64,000 bases of DNA from Silene conica (lineage: Eukaryota > Streptophyta > Magnoliopsida > Caryophyllales > Caryophyllaceae): the NCBI GenBank assembly GCA_029255685.2, contig CM055319.2:26755568-26819567 (forward strand), read 5' to 3'. A program made the position numbers and the translations under genes. Numbering within the stretch: the stretch's first letter is position 1; each line of letters begins with the position of its first letter. Below are positions 45,137 through 56,408 of the stretch, piece after piece. The notes beneath the pieces were generated by a model. The model did no database searches. It saw nothing but the letters and a program-made list of their open reading frames with translations, and had not been told where the DNA came from.

Positions 45137-45146
45137 GTATTTATAG
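45137..45146 (-). promoter_or_regulatory. TATA box of the GDSL gene
   Basis: CTATAAATAC on the minus strand, about 46 bp upstream of the first ATG. Transcription would start roughly 30 bp downstream, near 45110, leaving a very short leader for the first ATG and a more usual ~60-70 bp leader for codons 14 or 18. Confidence 0.65.
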
Positions 45147-45451
45147 GTGTTAAGATGTAAACTCATGTCCCACGTCGATAGTGTAAATGTGAAATATTAT
45201 TTTTATAGGTGTCTTGAAAATATAATAGTACGATGCCTTTTGGGAAGAAGCTCAAGAGTAAATCCGTGAGGGCTTGTGGACATTGGACACCGGCGTAGCA
45301 GATGCACAACAAGATAATCAGGCCGTAGGGTTAGTAGCTAGCGGGGTTATGGACAGAGAAATTCTGGGAAGAAAAAGCATAAGAAGTCGTCTTATGTTGG
45401 TTCTTCTAATTCTGCTGGTACCTCTGGTTCTAAGGGTCCTAAACCTACTGA

Positions 45452-45740
45452 TGTTTGTAACTACTGTAAAGGAAATGGGCATTGGAAATTCACGTGTCCC
45501 AAGAAAGATAAACAGAATGAATTTGCTACTGCTGGTGTAGCTAATGTAGATTCCGAGGAAGATTATTATACTATTGTTATTAATAAGGTCATGGATCACA
45601 CTGATGTGTGGATCTTAGATTCAGGAGCGTCTTATCATATATGTCCACGCAAAGAGTGGTTTACAACTTATGAACAGATAGTTAGACATGTTCCACTGAT
45701 GACGAAGAATCTGATTTCCTCAAGTACTCTTGATCAGAAG
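45452..45740 (+). pseudogene. copia gag zinc knuckle and protease remnant
   Basis: CNYCKGNGHWKFTC (CX2CX4HX4C knuckle) is followed by WILDSGASYHICP with an intact DSG protease site. The frame then runs through TKNLISSSTLDQKGF and abruptly joins the integrase core, which shows the internal deletion. Confidence 0.85.
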
Positions 45741-45741
45741 G

Positions 45742-46395
45742 GTTTCAGTTATTGATGATTATTCAAGGAAGACTTGGATTTTTATGATGAAGCACAAATC
45801 TGAAGCCTTTACTCATTTCAAGCAGTGGAAGGCATTAGTGGAGAATCAAACTAGGAAGAAGATCAAGAGGCTGCGAACTGATAACGGTCTAGAGTTTTGC
45901 TGGTCTGAGTTCGATGAGTTCTGCAGGAATGAAGGGATTGCTAGACATTGTACAGTCCGAGATACACCTCAGCAGAATTGTGTAGCAGAGCGAATGAATC
46001 AGACACTTCTGGAGAGGGCAAGGTGCATGCTTTCTAATGTTGGACTAACTAGAAGATTCTGGGCAAAAGCAGTTAGTACAACATGCTATCTGATAAATCA
46101 GGGACCTCACACGAGTCTGAATCTCAAAACTCCTTTTGAGATGTGGTCTGGTAAGCCTACTGACTATTCTATTTTAAAGGCTTTTGGTAGTACTGCTTAT
46201 TATCATGTGACTGAGGGTAAGCTTGAGCCTCGAGCTAAAAAGGGAGTACTCATGGGTTATGGAGATGGTGTCAAGGGATACCGCATCTAGTCTCCGTCTG
46301 AAGCCAGGGTTATTTTAAGCCGGAATGTCGTTTTTGATAAAAATTCTATGGTTAATCCTACTGTGAAGTCCGTTGTTATGTCAGTTAGTAGTGGT
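45742..46395 (+). pseudogene. copia integrase core
   Basis: VIDDYSRKTWIFMMK, RTDNGLEFC and CVAERMNQTLLERAR give the DDE triad (Asp, Asp, Glu). The integrase C-terminal GKPTDYSILKAFG and KGYRI follow, then a stop at 46288. A G-to-C change gives QQNCVAE in place of QQNGVAE. Confidence 0.88.
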
Positions 46396-46410
46396 AGTGT
46401 TGATAAGTAG

Positions 46411-47604
46411 GTGGAGCAGAAAGACACTCTTGAAGAGAGTGAACCACAAGAGGAAAGTCAACCACTGCAGTCTGAATCCGAATCTATACCATCAGTTTCT
46501 TTAATACCAATTCCGAATCAGCAGAGTTTGGCCCGTGATCGGTCAATCAGGTCCAATTTTGGTAAGCCTCCGAATAGACTGGGTTTTGAAGATATGGTGG
46601 GTTATGCACTTGAAGTTGCTGAGGAGGTGGATCCTGGCCTATCTGAGCCATCCACCTATAAAGAAGCAGTTACATGTTTTGAATCTGCCCAATGGTTTGC
46701 TGCCATGGGAGATGAGATGGAGTCACTTCAAAAGAATCAGACCTGAGAATTATCCAAGAAGCCTCAACGCAGAAAGATTGTTACTTGTAAGTGAGTCTTC
46801 AAGAAGAAAGAAGGAGAAAATGTTGCTGAGGGTATAAGTTATAAAGCTCGTTTGGTAGCTCGTGGGTTCAGTCAGAAAGAGGGGGTAGACTACAATGAAA
46901 TTTTTTCACCAGTGGTCAGACATACTTCCATCAGAGTGTTGCTAGCGATAGTTGCACATCAAAATTTAGAACTCGAACAGCTAGATGTGAAGACAACTTT
47001 TCTACATGGAGAAGTGGAAGAAGAGATATACATGACTCAGACAGATGGTTTTCAAGTTCCGGGTAAGGAAGACTATGTTTGCAAGCTGAAGAAGTCCTTA
47101 TATGGGCTTAAATAGTCGCCGAGGCAGTGGTATAAAAGATTTGACAGCTAGATGTTGCAGATTGGCTACATTAGGAGTCCGTATGATTGTTGTGTTTATC
47201 ACACAAAGGTGGAGAATGGTTCTTTCATTTATCTGTTCCTATATGTAGATGACATGTTGATAGCTGCAGAGAGTAAGTCTGATGTTCAGAAGTTGAAGGG
47301 TCTCCTCAGTGTTGAGTTTGACATGAAAGATTTGGGTGTAGCGAGGAAAATTCTGGGAATGAAGATTTATAGAGATAGAAGTAAAAAGAAGCTTTTATTA
47401 TCTCAGAAGAGCTACATTCAGAAGGTTCTATCCAGATTTAGTATGGCTACTGCAAAGCCTATAGATACTCCTAGTACTGCAAATGCACATTTGTCTGTTG
47501 CTTTCTCACCCAAGTCAGGTGAAGAAAGGGATTACATGTCCTGAGTTCCGTACTCTAGTGCAGTGGGTAGCTTGATGTAAGCTATGGTTTGCACTAGACC
47601 TGAT
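46411..47604 (+). pseudogene. copia reverse transcriptase
   Basis: Spacer (46411-46740), then ARLVARGFSQKEGVDYNEIF, LDVKTTFLHGEVEEEIYM and an intact LYVDDMLIA catalytic box (47244-47270). Stops after KNQT, CK, LYGLK, FDS, DYMS and GSLM break it. Reading is otherwise continuous, so most damage is point mutation. Confidence 0.9.
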
Positions 47605-48201
47605 TTAGCACAGTCGGTCAGTGTTGTTACTAGGTTTATGGTTGATCATGGTAAGGAACATTGACAAATTGTGGAGAGAATATTCTGGTACCTTAAGGGT
47701 ACATCTGATGTTGGTCTCGTTTATGGAGGTGATAGGGAGTGCCTTGTGTCAGGGTACTCAGATTCTGATTATGCAGGAGATATTGATAGCAGAAGATCAA
47801 TGAGTGGTTATGTTTTCACTCTTGGTGGTTCGGTCGTAAGTTGGAAGGCTACATTGCAACCTACAGTTACTTTGTCTACTACTGAAGCAGAGTACATGGA
47901 CTTGACTGCAGCAGCTAAAGAGGGAATCTGGTTAAAAGGGTTGATCAGTGACCTGGGTCTACATCAGGAACAAGCAATTGTATTTTGTGACAGTCTTAGT
48001 GCAATTTGTTTGGCCAAAGATCAAGTCCATCATGAGAGGACTAAGCATATAGATGTGAGATATCACTTTCTAAGAAATGAGAAGAGGATTAAGGTGAACA
48101 AAGTGGGAACTGCTGATAATCCAGCTGATATGTTCACTAAGCCAGTGCCTGATAGCAATTTCCAACACTGTTTGGACTTGCTAAATATTCGAAACAACTA
48201 A
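47605..48201 (+). pseudogene. copia RNase H and pol C-terminus
   Basis: RIFWYLKGTSDVGL, GYSDSDYAGDIDSRRS, LSTTEAEYM and VFCDSLSAICLAKD keep the acidic RNase H residues. It ends NPADMFTKPV and the natural stop at 48199. One stop after GKEH (47662) separates it from RT. Confidence 0.9.
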
Positions 48202-48324
48202 TTGCCCAGCTAAGGGCAATATCTAAGGGGGAAGGAAGAAGAGTTTCTGGTACTTCTGGCATCTATGGGGGTGCATCCGGTACATCTGTCTGTTTGTGAG
48301 AGAATTCAAGTCATGGTGGAGATT

Positions 48325-48672
48325 TGTTGGGTCTATGCCTTGAATCTGTTAGTCGCCGCTTCGAACGACTACGCGGGGGTAACCTAAACGGTATTCCAAT
48401 TATGTAATGGGTTAGGGTTTCTGTCCGGGCCTTATTAGGTCAAATATTTATTGTATTAGGTTAAGAGTACTAATAAACTCTTAACCTCTACCCTAGCAGT
48501 TATCATATCATATCGTTCTGAATATGTAATCTGAAAAAACTCCTCAAATTAATAAAACTCTCTCCCTTCTGCCTTGTGGACATAACTAACACACCGTTAA
48601 TGAACCACGTAAATCTGTGCATATTGTTATTTATTGTTTATTTTTATCTTCCTCTGTGCTTCCGTTATAACA
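48325..48672 (+). repeat. 3' LTR of the copia fragment
   Basis: TGTTGGGTCTATGCC start directly after purine-rich ATGGTGGAGATT, and TTCCGTTATAACA end; 348 bp. Short size and TGTTGGG/TAACA ends fit Tork- or Ale-type copia elements. No matching 5' LTR in the window. Confidence 0.82.
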
Positions 48673-48751
48673 ATAGGAAACAATATCCTCCCTCTTATGT
48701 GGTTGTATACATAAAAAAATCGAACCTGTAATAAATAATCGTATTTGCTAA

Positions 48752-49009
48752 GGGTTTGTTTGGTTGCTCATTGAAATCATGGTATCTTAAACTTCCTGAA
48801 GTGTAAAACCATGATATTGTTTGGCCTGGTTACCAAGATTCCCACATGAATCTACTTCTCCTATTATGTGGAAGTCACTCACCAAGTCATCTTTGGTCAT
48901 TAGAATTCCCCACTTGAATTAACTTCCACGTGCAACCAACTTTTTGGAAATTCATGTGAACTTGAGGTTCCCGGAAACTTTAACTCCCTTAGGTCAACCA
49001 AACAAACCC
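48752..49009. mobile_element. PIF/Harbinger-like MITE
   Basis: Ends GGGTTTGTTTGGTTG and CAACCAAACAAACCC form a perfect 15-bp inverted repeat, flanked by TAA (48749-48751 and 49010-49012). 258 bp, non-coding. Confidence 0.92.
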
Positions 49010-49027
49010 TAAATCTCGCATAAGATT

Positions 49028-49540
49028 TTACTTAATCTCGCACACTTTGTCACTTTATCCCGAATTTACCCTTTGTTTAAAAACCAACTTTAAAAAAAGT
49101 CTCTCTCTTCTCTTATATTCACCCTCAACCAAAATGCTAATAATTTAACAAATTATAGATTTTAATTCGCACATATTACAAGTAATTTCGTCAATATATC
49201 AAAAAATTTATTAATACATGCCTTGTAATGGATTGAATGATTTTTCTTATCTTAAAGAGAAGAATTTTTACAATTAGAGTTTGAAATTTGTGAATTTGAG
49301 ATTTTAGATTGTTGAAGGTGGCTCGATTTATGACTTCTGGTGGTGGTGCGTTTTGGTTGTGAGCGGCTGGTGGTGGGGCGAGTCATGGTGGGGTAGGCAC
49401 GTAGCTGACTATACATGTTTTTTTTAATTTTTTGCTATTGATTATCGTCCTCTGACTTCTCTCTAACTTTGTGAAAAGTGAGAGAGGTAAAGTCGAAATA
49501 AGACGACAAAGTGTGTGAGATTAAGCAAAGTCGAAATAAT
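49028..49540. mobile_element. Inverted-repeat element, unclassified
   Basis: The left arm CTTAATCTCGCACACTTTGT (49031) and following TTTATCCCGAATTTACC are matched inverted by GGTAAAGTCGAAATAAGACG and ACAAAGTGTGTGAGATTAAG (49486-49524). Between the arms is AT-rich DNA plus a G-rich stretch (49318-49400). Ends and duplication not defined. Confidence 0.6.
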
Positions 49541-49544
49541 AAAG

Positions 49545-50075
49545 TTAGGAAAAATAATATGAAAACAAGATTTATATTTTATAACTAAAAGATTGAGGGT
49601 TACAATTTACGTAACTCTCTTGTTTTAATCCTAAAGGCTAGGATTTTGATAGTGACTACGGGGTTTTATCAGCTTAATTCCGTAGGGAAATGATGGGTTC
49701 TTTTCTGTGACTTGTTCCATCATAACTACAATTTGGTATTATGAAGAAGGGGCCGTTTCTTTGATACTTAATCCATCTGCTCTCCTCTAAACCATAAAGT
49801 CAAGGTCTATATCACAATATTGATTGATAATTATATTCTAAATAATTAAGATACAATAAAATTAATAGGTACTAAAATAAAATTAAGATACAATAAAATT
49901 ATATATGAATGTTGAAGAATCATAACTATAGGACCTCTTTCTATCTTTACTGTCGACGTTCTCGACAACATTATTGTTAACGAAGAAGATGCCTATGTTA
50001 CAAACGATTATGTTAAAGCTCAAAAGAAACATTTCCCGCACCACCACATAAACCATGTAAGCCCCTCTTCAGGGG
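49545..50075. other. No clear feature; short open stretch
   Basis: AT-rich. 49953-50045 reads open (DVLDNIIVNEEDAYVTNDYV) and codon-like, possibly a gene remnant, but I recognise no family. Confidence 0.3.
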
Positions 50076-50077
50076 CT

Positions 50078-50200
50078 GCAGTGGCCAAGTGGTTATCGCC
50101 GCAGCTGATAGTCGAACCTGAGACCTCTCAACTTCTGCAATTTTGCAAGTTTCAAGGTTTAACCCAGCTACCACTGGACTAACTACACTTGGTTTTATCC
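50078..50200 (-). mobile_element. SINE-like, tRNA-derived segment
   Basis: Minus strand: GTTAGTCCAGTGGTAGCTGG (box A) and GGTCTCAGGTTCGACTATC (box B) about 45 bp apart, an RNA polymerase III promoter layout. No terminal repeat or poly(A) tail could be fixed, so limits are approximate. Confidence 0.55.
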
Positions 50201-50923
50201 TTACTTTCTTATGAAAGATTACTTGGTTAGTTAATAGCAAATGAGAAAGATACCTTCACTAATATGGATATTATTCTATGAGAGAAGGACACAATCACGA
50301 TGGAGCAAGCACAAACAACTTTGTTGTCATTTGACGCAAGAAGTACAAGACTAGGGTATTACAGAGTGACAATACGAGTACAGTTTCAGCTACTCAAGAA
50401 TGAAGGGGTCGGTCGATTAACAAGGTAGGTGGATCGACGCATGGTAGGTGTCGATCCAGGTCAACTTCTAATAGGAGAAACTATCTTAACAAATGCGGGA
50501 ACGGAGAAAATAAGGGCAACGCCAACTTGGTTTTCGGTGAAGGAAATGTTTATTTACCGATGATTGTGACGTGTTTGTAGTCACGGATAATAACGACGTT
50601 TCTTCCAAGGAAGAATGAATATTGGATTCTAGATTTGTCAACCATGTTTGAACAAAGATGAATAATTTTGATGAGCTTCAAGAAGGCAGTGAAAACTATT
50701 GTGGTATATATCGTCTGGAAGGATATGCAATGAAAACCTCGCATAATAGCCGAAAACTGAAAAGTTGTGCACATGTTTCATTTGCGAAAGTGACAATAAA
50801 AATAGATTGCTTCCAGATTGCAGATGGGTACAAGGGTAAAATCCGTGCTGTTGGTAGGGTGGAGAGCAAAAGTTCCTTTCTACAGTCAAGTAACGCGAAA
50901 GTGACAATTAAAAATAGATTGTT
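50201..50923. other. Unassigned sequence with a direct repeat at the LTR edge
   Basis: No recognisable gene. The phrase GCGAAAGTGACAAT(A/T)AAAAATAGATTG occurs at about 50784-50809 and 50895-50921, the second copy ending exactly where the outer Athila-like LTR begins. Possibly a remnant of another element. Confidence 0.45.
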
Positions 50924-51379
50924 TGATGCGTGCATTTTACGTAGACTTTTTAGGCCATATTAGCACGCATTTTCACGCTTATTTCATAGTATTTTACTAC
51001 AAATGTCCCCCGAATATTTTACTTTGGTTTGTCTTGTGCTAATTGCAGATATGAGCCGGACAAGATCATAATCAAGCCTAAAACATGTCCTTATGCATAC
51101 ATTTAGGAGAAGAGTTGAGTCGGAGCTTATTATTACCAATTTGAGATGCGTATAGAAGCAATGAAAGTCTATCAAGCAAAGGAAGAGCTTCAATTTTCTA
51201 GTGCCTACTTTGAAGAGCCATATCTCGTGTTCTACAACAGATAATCCGGTGATTCTAATTGGACATGACAGCTTGTCCTCTTAGATTTCCAACGCCACCA
51301 AAAACGCTTGATTTGGACGAGTAACGAAGAAATGACAGCCGTTTGAAGTTCAGTGCGCAGTGCATGAATTACTCGCTGA

Positions 51380-51560
51380 GAAGTACTCAATCGAGGAGTT
51401 CTCAGAAGAAAAGTGCTCGATCGAGGGCTTCTTTGCTCGATCGAGTATTTGACAGAGAGAAAGTGTTCGATTGAGTCCTTGTCTTACTCGATCGAGGGCT
51501 TTGGGAAGAAAAGCTACTCGATCGAGTGATTTTTCACTCGATCGAGCAACTCACTTAGAC
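51380..51560. repeat. TCGATCGAG motif cluster in the LTR
   Basis: At least eight copies of the palindromic CTCGATCGAG or one-base variants (CTCAATCGAGG, TTCGATTGAG), spaced 15-35 bp and alternating with AAGAAAAG. They lie about 80 bp upstream of the TATA box, where enhancer elements would sit. Confidence 0.85.
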
Positions 51561-51625
51561 TATAGTTTCCGCAACTTTGCTTTTTCAGTTTTAGGTTTAG
51601 GATTATGTGATTAAGCTAAACTCCC

Positions 51626-51633
51626 TATAAAAG
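51626..51633 (+). promoter_or_regulatory. TATA box of the outer LTR
   Basis: CCCTATAAAAGGGAG at 51623-51637, a strong plant TATA context in the LTR, followed by AACACTAATC and T-rich leader. Confidence 0.65.
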
Positions 51634-52431
51634 GGAGTAGGTTAACACTAATCAAGCACACTTTTTTCTACCTATCATTTTACTAATTATGTTTACACTT
51701 TACAATAGTCAGTAGCTTTTTCTAGGGTTTATTTCAAGCTTGTAATTCTTCTTCAGATCTATTCGTTCATCATTCCTGCCAATCTTATTGTAACTTCTCT
51801 TTTTCCATCTCTTTATTTATGCTTTGATCTTTTCTCCTTGTTTTTATTAGTTTAATGTCATCTTCTATTATGTCTTGTTTCATTAGTGTTGTAATGTGTA
51901 GTTTAGTTCTCAGAGCCATGAGTAGCTAATTTCCTTAGTATGTTAGGATGAGGGGAATTGCGGTTATAATGTTGTAGGATTCACACGTTAGTCTTTTCTG
52001 CGACGAGCTTTGTTTATAAGCAATCTAATCATAAAACCTGTCAATTGAATGCATGCATGAGACCGGTTTATCTAGTAAAACTCCGCCTGGATCGAAAGAT
52101 TGGTAGAGTAGGCTTGCTTAGGACAATCTATATAACCTATCTAGATCGAAAGATTGATAGGGGAGTCTAGGGTGATTTTAGACCGAAAGGATATTAATCG
52201 TTCCCACCTTGTCAATGATTTGACTAACCTAGTATTTTCGCATAACATGAACTACTGCGACGACCCGATTCCTGATATACTCCGTTTTTAATTGTTCAAA
52301 CCCAGTTTTATAATCTTCTTGCTTTCTTATTTTCTTGTTTCAAGTAGTTAATTAATTCAATCAAACATAAAAACCCAGTTTTGTGACAATTTGACAGACC
52401 GAATTAAACAGATAACTAGCAACTTAGCCTC

Positions 52432-54161
52432 TAATAACGCTTTATTTTATGTATTTTTAGCCCACATTTTATCTCTTATTTAGTCGATATAATAACCCGA
52501 GTTACTATTATTTACTCATTTTAGTGTCAAATAATATATTAGTCGACTAGTTTAAATAATATTATTTCATATATTATTTGTTATTGTTTTTTTACTGTTT
52601 TCGTCTTTTTATTTTATAGGTACCAAGTTCGGGTATGAAACCGATTCAAGACGAAAATTAAATAAAACGTAGATGGCCCAAGCTTGCTAGCAACCACGTG
52701 ACCCTTTTTTTGGTCATTGGAGATCACGTGGACATGAGAAAGGAAGAAAAGAAGCAAGCAGGCAGCTTCACCTGGGGGTTTCGGGCAGCAACATTTCGAG
52801 AGAGGCAACACCATTTCGAGAGAGTAGATTAGATTAATTTAGTAAAATCAACACAAAAATTCTCTTTTTCTTCCTTATTTTTAGTTTACATTAGATTATC
52901 GTCTCAATTTACACTATTGTTTGAAGCTTTACATTTAGTTTTGGGTGGAAAATTGAAGGAAGTTCATCCTCAACAATTCATTCCAAATTCATATCTTTAC
53001 ATTTTGTTGGTATAAATTTTCTCTCTTTTACTTTGTTTACCATTTCTTTATCATTTGTTTACTTTTCCTTCTTCTTTATTTCTCCATTTTTATTGTTTGT
53101 CTTTATGAATATAAGATGTTTGAAGAAATGTCTATGTGAGAATTTCTTCCTTTCTTCTTAAAGATGCAACCTTTATGCTTTGTTAGTATTAGTTATAGAC
53201 TAATTAGTGTTTACTTTTCATTGTTTGTCTATTTATATGCTTATTAGTGTTAATCTACCTTTCAAACATGCTTAGTTTTCAAGTTTCCATCTTTTATATT
53301 TGTTTTTGTTTATTAGTAATGACTAGTGAGTAGTATTCTTACTAGGGTGCGACTAGACTCCGACATGTATAGGTTACCCACTTAATTCCACCAACTTGGT
53401 GTCGAGGGGGAGTTTATTGGGTTAACAAGGGATTTGACTTGTTTATGTTTTATTTGGGATTGTTGTTGACTCTTGACCCTTGACCGTCGACGGGAGTTGG
53501 CTAGGTTGGGAGTTGGCTCACCCACTTGGACTAGTTTGCCATCTTGAGTTGAACCCGGGAGGGAGAACTTGAGATAGGTGCCCTTACTTTTCGGTTTGAA
53601 AGCAACCCTCGGGAGAGGGAGTGTAACGACCGGGGTATAGCGTGGACTTAGAACCTTCATCTTGGGGAAAGGGGAGTCAAAATAGGCATATTTTGGTAAG
53701 CTTTGACCTTTGACTTAAGGAGTTTGATGCATGAGCTCGGGAGGGAGTTGCGTCGACATAGCTAGTGTCTTATAGTGAGCCCGAGAGGGAGTCTATGAGC
53801 GAATTACAGGCGTCTCACCATTAACCTTTTCCCTTGGCAACTTGTTATAGGGTTAAGCGGCAATTTACAAGTGTTGGAATTCGAAATCGCGCCCTAGGCC
53901 TTTCTTTATTGCTTTTATCTTTATTCTATTATTTGTTTGCTTCTTTAGTTTAGTAGTCATAATTAATTTATGTTTACATGTTTATTAGTTTGTTTTCTAT
54001 CTCATTATTGATTCGCGTAGCTAACTATAATCTAAGACAAGACTAGTACTCAAACTTGTCCTCCCTGTGGATCGACCTCGACTACCCTACTACATTAGTT
54101 TAGTAGTTGAGTTTATAAATGTTTGTTTGATGTGGGGGAGGGCGACAAAACCCCGCTATCA
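52432..54161 (+). repeat. 5' LTR of the inner Athila-like element
   Basis: 1730 bp, TAATAACGCTTT start (the other LTR has canonical TGATAACGC, so the first G has mutated to A) and CCCGCTATCA end. A small exon-like open stretch near 52614-52814 (minus) occurs in both LTRs and is not a gene. Confidence 0.92.
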
Positions 54162-54164
54162 AAA

Positions 54165-54182
54165 TGGCGCCGTTGTCGGGGA
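54165..54182 (+). other. Primer binding site of the inner element (Athila type)
   Basis: TGGCGCCGTTGTCGGGGA three bases after the LTR. Athila-like elements are known for this type of primer site, assigned to tRNA-Asp; one base differs from the usual TTGCCGGGG. Confidence 0.8.
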
Positions 54183-54355
54183 GGTTAACGGATTGATATT
54201 AGTTTACTTTTGGATTTGTTAGAATATGCTTTTGTTACTTGTTACTTGATACTTGTTGCATGAAACTTGTTACATGTTTGTTGCTTAAGTGTTGCATTCT
54301 TACTTGTTTCTTGTGACTTGTCCTTTATTTTGTTTTATCACTTCTTAGACCTTTC

Positions 54356-55474
54356 ATGACAATGTCTTGCATACGCGATTTTTGTAGACCAAACCTTACT
54401 TATATTAACCGACCTACTAATATTGGGATTGTCGAGGTTGATTATGAGTTTGATATAGGTATTATTAACTTGATTAGGCAAGATGTCTTTTGTGGTTTAG
54501 AGAGTGAGGAAGCGATTGACCATTTAGAGACTTTTGAGGCAAATGGTGACCTTGTCAAGAAGGAGGGACTATCGGACCAAACTATTAGACTTTTACTCTT
54601 TCCCTTTAGTCTTAAGGGTGAAGCTAAGAGATGGTTACGCTTTCACCCTTCTAGCACCTTTTGCACTTGGGATGACTTAGCTCAAGCCTTTCTAAACAAG
54701 TTTTACCCTTCTTCTAAAACCACCTTTAGGAAGCGTCAAATCTACAATTTCCAACAAGGTGAGTTTGAGACTTTGAGTGAGACTTGGGATAGGTTTAGGG
54801 GTTTGTTGAGAGCTTGTCCCCATCATGGTTTCTCCCCTTGTCAAGTCATGATTACTTTTTTTGATGGTTTGCTTCGTTCTCTTAAAAACCTTGTGACCAT
54901 ATCTTCCGGGGTAGGAGCTTTTGATAAGTTGAGTGTTGGTGATGCTAAAGCTTTGATTGAAAACATGGCACGTGTTGATGAGAATCGTAATTCTATTTGG
55001 GCTACATCTAAGAGAGGACCACAAAGTAGTGTTAAACGTAATGATTATTCTTTGTTTGATGCTATGAGTGAAAATGTGCACTTTTCTTCTCCTATGGATG
55101 TGTCTTATGTTCAATCTCATACTCGTGATCATCATGTTATCCTTTCCCATGAATTTGTGAATGATATGCATGAGTATCCATCTTATGACTTTTCTTGTGA
55201 TGTAAATCATGATCTTGATACATGTTCTTATACATCTACACCCTTTGAAAAAATGAATGTGACGGAGGATGATGATGATGATATTTGGTTGAATGAGCCT
55301 TTGGGTGATGATGTGGAGGAAGAGAGTAAAATTGAGGAAATACCTACCATTGTTAGTAATGAATTAGTTGGATTTCCCTTGACCAAAACTTACGAAAACC
55401 CCATTTTTGAGGAAATGAGTGGCGTAACGACGAGGGAAAACCTAATTTTTGATTGCATGGTAGATGAGTGTTGA
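54356..55474 (+). CDS. Athila-like gag protein (372 aa)
   Basis: A single intact frame. Residues about 50-200 form a Retrotrans_gag domain with IRLLLFPFSLKGEAKRWLRF, FCTWDDLAQAFLNKFYPSSK and WDRFRGLLRACPHHGF, the characteristic Athila/Tat order. ATG 54356 is the first good start after the primer site. The C-terminal third is acidic (VTEDDDDDIW) and has no zinc knuckle. It would encode the capsid of the element's virus-like particle. No protease follows, so processing would depend on a related element. The intact frame, unlike all other pol/gag frames here, suggests recent insertion or selection on gag. Confidence 0.88.
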   Translation: MTMSCIRDFCRPNLTYINRPTNIGIVEVDYEFDIGIINLIRQDVFCGLESEEAIDHLETFEANGDLVKKEGLSDQTIRLLLFPFSLKGEAKRWLRFHPSSTFCTWDDLAQAFLNKFYPSSKTTFRKRQIYNFQQGEFETLSETWDRFRGLLRACPHHGFSPCQVMITFFDGLLRSLKNLVTISSGVGAFDKLSVGDAKALIENMARVDENRNSIWATSKRGPQSSVKRNDYSLFDAMSENVHFSSPMDVSYVQSHTRDHHVILSHEFVNDMHEYPSYDFSCDVNHDLDTCSYTSTPFEKMNVTEDDDDDIWLNEPLGDDVEEESKIEEIPTIVSNELVGFPLTKTYENPIFEEMSGVTTRENLIFDCMVDEC

Positions 55475-56205
55475 TAGTGAAAGAGAACATGGTTTGAGTG
55501 GTGAAGAGAAAGTGGTGGAGAATGATATCTTTAATGGTTCTCGGGATAAGGAGATCATTGTCAGTCTTGATGATAGTCTTGACGTAAGGTGGGTTGATGA
55601 TGTTGTGGGTGTTCATTCTTTAGGAGAACCTATCTTTGAGAGATTTCTTGAGAAAATTTCGATGCCTACAGAGAAGATGACTCTCTTATTCCCATTGTTT
55701 TGCTTCTCTTTGACATTCTTACTCCATGTTATGAGACCATGCTTATTGAGAATTATTGTGAGAATCCTACTAAGGAGGTTGTGTTGGCATTTGGTTTAAC
55801 ACTGGATGATTGTTTGATTGAAACCTTGAGTTTGGAGATATGGACATTGCTCTTAAGGAAAGTTTGAAAGGGGAGAATGATGTGAGTTAATTTTAGAAGT
55901 TTTCGTCCTCTTCTTGTGAATTTGAAATCAAGTGACAAATCCTTAGGCGGTAATGAGATGTTTGGCGTTCACTTCTTACCTCACAAACCTCTCATCACTC
56001 CGCTTCTTCTTTCTTGGTTTTATGGATGATCTTGTTTGGTTGTTAAGATGCATTCTGACCACTTTCTTGAAGATTGGTCTATTACATTTGACAAGTTAAT
56101 GAAATCTTTGACGGGATTTTTAAATGACTCACTTGCTTGATGTGACTTTGTTGTATATATTTCTTTGCTTGCTTGTGTTTGGTTTTGTTTTGTTTCATGT
56201 GTATA
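55475..56205 (+). pseudogene. Degenerate polyprotein sequence after gag
   Basis: Acidic open stretches (GEEKVVENDIFNGSRDKEII at 55500-55560; FERFLEKISMPTEKM near 55640) with frameshifts. Probably the tail of the ancestral gag-pol frame; no protease motif found. Confidence 0.5.
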
Positions 56206-56408
56206 TGTAACAACTCGACCCGCCACCGTCGTAACACAAACCCAATAAGATGGGTGTGAACTTTTGGGCCCGTTATTTGTCCTCACTTAAGCCCAAAAGC
56301 ACAAGGCCTTGTTACTAGGTGGTGGGTGGGAGCTCTTATAAAGATATCACAATCCTCACATTTTACCGATGTGGGATAAATCTCTTATCATACTCTTGGG
56401 GTGTTACA
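56206..56408 (-). repeat. TRIM LTR copy a
   Basis: 203 bp, TGTAACACCCCAAGAG start and GAGTTGTTACA end on the minus strand. It has the CCCACATCGG motif and GGGCTTAAGTGAGGAC shared by the other two copies. Confidence 0.92.

Larger units (their letters stand above)
45210..48672 (+). mobile_element. 5'-truncated Ty1/copia retrotransposon fragment
   Basis: Plus-strand order: zinc knuckle, protease, integrase, RT, RNase H, 3' LTR. The 5' LTR and most of gag are absent, and the GAG-pre-integrase and integrase zinc region are deleted between 45720 and 45745. ATAGG occurs at 45205-45209 and right after the 3' LTR (48673-48677), so it may be the target duplication with the left end rearranged. At least eight in-frame stops. 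The start at 45210 is uncertain. Confidence 0.85.
50924..52431 (+). repeat. 5' LTR of the outer Athila-like element (first part)
   Basis: 1508 bp up to the inner insertion; the last 82 bp are at 61622-61703, so the LTR totals about 1590 bp. It contains a cluster of (A/C)TCGATCGAG motifs (51385-51550), a TATA box (51626) and a pyrimidine-rich leader. Confidence 0.82.

Noticed and set aside
52614..52814. Conserved 66-codon ORF present twice (also 60093-60293, minus strand)
   Set aside because: The two copies are the two LTRs of the inner element, so conservation is due to LTR duplication; antisense to the element and no homologue recognised.
55464..55799. Second gene after gag
   Set aside because: Overlaps the gag end, contains frameshifts and looks like the decayed continuation of the polyprotein.
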